A stretch of DNA of 14,862 nt. Source: a bacterium (lineage in GTDB: Bacteria; Fidelibacterota; Marinisomatia; Marinisomatales; Marinisomataceae). The notes beneath the pieces were generated by a model. It made no database searches, was not told the origin of the DNA, and worked only from the letters and a program-made list of their open reading frames with translations. Numbering within the stretch: the stretch's first letter is position 1; each line of letters begins with the position of its first letter. Both the position numbers and the translations under genes were made by a program. The stretch covers positions 1 to 14,862 of the forward strand of contig JALRJJ010000087.1 of NCBI GenBank assembly GCA_023255095.1, read 5' to 3'. Shown here piece after piece: positions 13,636-14,862 of this stretch.

Positions 13636-14469
13636 ATGAAAATATTCGAAAATAAAGTAGCAATTATCACTGGATCTGGAAGAGGGATTGGGCAAGCTTT
13701 AGCTCTCAAATTAGCAAAAGCTGGTGCTAAAATTGTCGTTAATGACTTGGATAAAGTTCCAGCAGAAGAAACTTTACACCAAATTGAACAACTAGGTGGG
13801 CAAGGAGTACCTTGCATTGGAAGTGTTACTGAACAGGGCTTTGCAAATAAAGTGATTGCTACTGCAATGGATCAATTTTCAGGAATTGACATTATAGTAA
13901 ATAACGCAGGCTTTACTTGGGATAATGTCATCCAAAAAATGAGTGATGAGCAGTGGCAAGCTATTATTGATTGCCATTTAACTGCTCCCTTTCAAATTCT
14001 AAGAGCAGCGCAACCTCACATTAAACAATTGGTGTTAAAAGAAAAAGAGCAAGGTCTGATAAATCATCGAAAAGTAGTCAATATCTCTTCAACCTCTGGA
14101 GTTTTTGGCAATGCAGGACAAATAAATTATGCGGCTGCTAAATCCGGTATAGTTGGTCTGACCAAAACAATGGCAAAAGAATGGGGAAGATATCATGTCA
14201 ATGTAAATGCAGTTGCTTTTGGTCTTATACAAACTCGTTTAACGGATGCTGATGCTTCGAAAGAAAATTCAACCATCAATATTGAGGGAAACGAAATTAA
14301 AGTTGGTGTCAGTGCTCAATTCCATTCAATGGCAAAAGATATGATTCCTTTAGGGAGATTAGGAACTGTTCAAGAAGCAGCAGGTGCGATTTATTTATTG
14401 TGCCTTCCTGAGTCAGATTATATTACTGGACAATGTCTTGTATGCCATGGTGGTGGATTTGGATTATAG
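13636..14469 (+). CDS. fabG: FabG-like SDR family oxidoreductase
   Basis: The 277-residue SDR has the NAD(P) motif TGSGRGIG at 12-19, NNAG at 89-92, the catalytic Y165 and K169 (YAAAK), and the usual TGQCLVCHGG C-terminus of FabG-type enzymes. D37 (VVNDLD) at the end of strand 2 would favour NAD over NADP. It is longer than typical FabG (about 245) mainly because of an extra piece at about 208-234 after the substrate-binding loop. It should reduce or oxidise a ketone or alcohol, possibly an acyl carrier or acyl-CoA group; true FabG activity is not shown. Its 3' end overlaps the DUF2805 start by 23 nt. Confidence 0.85.
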   Translation: MKIFENKVAIITGSGRGIGQALALKLAKAGAKIVVNDLDKVPAEETLHQIEQLGGQGVPCIGSVTEQGFANKVIATAMDQFSGIDIIVNNAGFTWDNVIQKMSDEQWQAIIDCHLTAPFQILRAAQPHIKQLVLKEKEQGLINHRKVVNISSTSGVFGNAGQINYAAAKSGIVGLTKTMAKEWGRYHVNVNAVAFGLIQTRLTDADASKENSTINIEGNEIKVGVSAQFHSMAKDMIPLGRLGTVQEAAGAIYLLCLPESDYITGQCLVCHGGGFGL

Positions 14470-14695
14470 CCCTAAAGACTTAAATAGAATTATTGAAATG
14501 GCGTGGGAAGATCGTACTCCCTTTGAGGCTATTGAATTCCAATTTGGATTAAAAGAAAATGGTGTACGAAAAATTATGAGAGCTAATTTAAAAAGAAGCT
14601 CTTTTGAGCTGTGGAGAAAAAGAGTCAAAGGACGAAAAACTAAACATAGCTCTTTTTCCCTTTCAACTAGATTTAAATCTAAAAATCAAAAATAA
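14447..14695 (+). CDS. DUF2805 / TIGR03643 family protein, helix-turn-helix-like
   Basis: The 82-residue protein carries the distinctive block RIIEMAWEDRTPFEAIEFQF followed by GLKENGVRKIMRANLKRSS and FELWRKRVKGRKTKH of the TIGR03643/DUF2805 family, found in Bacteroidota, cyanobacteria and marine proteobacteria. The stretch from about 24 to 47 has helix-turn-helix spacing (EAIEFQFGLKENGVRKIM), and the C-terminus is strongly basic, so nucleic-acid binding is likely but untested. I start at the ATG at 14447, inside the end of the FabG-like gene, because homologues begin only a few residues before RIIEMAWED; the frame is open to 14384. Coupling to the SDR gene is likely. The function is not known. 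Confidence 0.85.
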   Translation: MVVDLDYSPKDLNRIIEMAWEDRTPFEAIEFQFGLKENGVRKIMRANLKRSSFELWRKRVKGRKTKHSSFSLSTRFKSKNQK

Positions 14696-14705
14696 TCTAT
14701 AATTG

Positions 14706-14726
14706 TTCTCTCTGAAATTTAGAGAA
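14706..14726. terminator. Weak hairpin between convergent genes, possible bidirectional terminator
   Basis: TTCTCT (14706-14711) pairs with AGAGAA (14721-14726) around a 9-nt loop, or a shifted 5-bp register with a smaller loop. It sits in the 33-nt gap between the stops of the DUF2805 gene and the gene entering from the right. There is no strong T tract on either side and the stem has few G:C pairs, so the call rests mostly on position. Confidence 0.3.
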
Positions 14727-14728
14727 GT

Positions 14729-14862
14729 TTAATTAGAAATTTTTAATTTCATCTTTACTTCTTTATCATCTTCATCCACTTCTAATTCTTCAAGATCCAG
14801 AGAAATTGACTGATCTCCTTCAATAATTTTACTCTTAAGTAATTCAAATTCTTCTTGAGAGA
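14729..14862 (-). CDS. C-terminal part of an acidic protein, 5' end outside the window
   Basis: An open minus-strand frame runs from the right edge to TAA at 14729-14731, giving 43 residues. It contains SQEEFELLKSK, then IIEGDQSISLDLEELEVDED, and ends DKEVKMKLKISN. It is rich in Glu, Asp and Lys, with an acidic patch near the middle. The clean frame right up to the edge and the convergent layout support a real gene. No domain can be named from this fragment. Confidence 0.5.
   Translation of the reverse strand, partial: SQEEFELLKSKIIEGDQSISLDLEELEVDEDDKEVKMKLKISN

Noticed and set aside
13623..13817. Minus-strand frame over the start of the FabG-like gene
   Set aside because: Antisense to the NAD-binding motif of FabG; a typical shadow of a coding strand.
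1..14862. tRNA, rRNA, CRISPR array, insertion sequence or phage elements
   Set aside because: No cloverleaf ending, repeat-spacer pattern, transposase, integrase or terminal inverted repeat was seen on reading both strands.

Overview
The window is AT-rich (by eye about one-third G+C) and packed with genes: about 28 protein-coding genes, no RNA genes, no mobile element and almost no intergenic space. Start codons rarely have a good Shine-Dalgarno sequence, neighbouring genes often overlap by 1-35 nt, and two upstream regions carry an octamer (TAATTTTG) that fits the Bacteroidota -7 consensus TAnnTTTG. With DUF6580, DUF2805/TIGR03643 and DUF1295 proteins present, this suggests an AT-rich, probably marine, Bacteroidota or other FCB-group chromosome. 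The taxonomic call is inference; no marker gene is present.

Region 1 (about 18-5539, minus strand) reads as one run of up to eleven genes with no gap above 13 nt. It starts with the preQ0/preQ1 part of queuosine synthesis in the order queC-queE-queD-queF. A Yip1-type membrane protein, a GNAT acetyltransferase, two small proteins of 36 and 51 residues, and a membrane-anchored sulfotransferase follow. The run ends with a secreted nickel superoxide dismutase (153 aa, Ni-hook HCQLPCGIY directly after a signal peptide) overlapped by a DUF6580 multi-pass membrane protein. The last pair is the most interesting part of the window: it looks like an exported Ni-SOD coupled to a possible nickel importer.

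Region 2 (5593-9188, plus strand, divergent from queC) holds a GT2 glycosyltransferase, a CDP-glycerol glycerophosphotransferase-like enzyme, a TagD-like cytidylyltransferase, a PPK2 polyphosphate kinase and a NUDIX hydrolase. The first three suggest transfer of glycerol phosphate, or a similar CDP-activated alcohol, onto a surface glycan. PPK2 could support the nucleotide demand. A convergent glutaredoxin (minus, 9173-9415) overlaps the end of this run.

Region 3 (9475-12028, plus strand) holds a possible 27-residue membrane peptide, a DUF5652 protein, a small lipoprotein, an AglD/MprF-type flippase-like protein, a DUF1295 reductase/methyltransferase-like membrane enzyme, and two small membrane proteins of 37 and 47 residues.

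Region 4 (12025-14862) has a PlsC acyltransferase and a classical SDR on the minus strand, divergent from a FabG-like SDR that overlaps a DUF2805 helix-turn-helix protein. The C-terminus of an acidic protein enters from the right edge on the minus strand, behind a weak hairpin that may end transcription from both sides.
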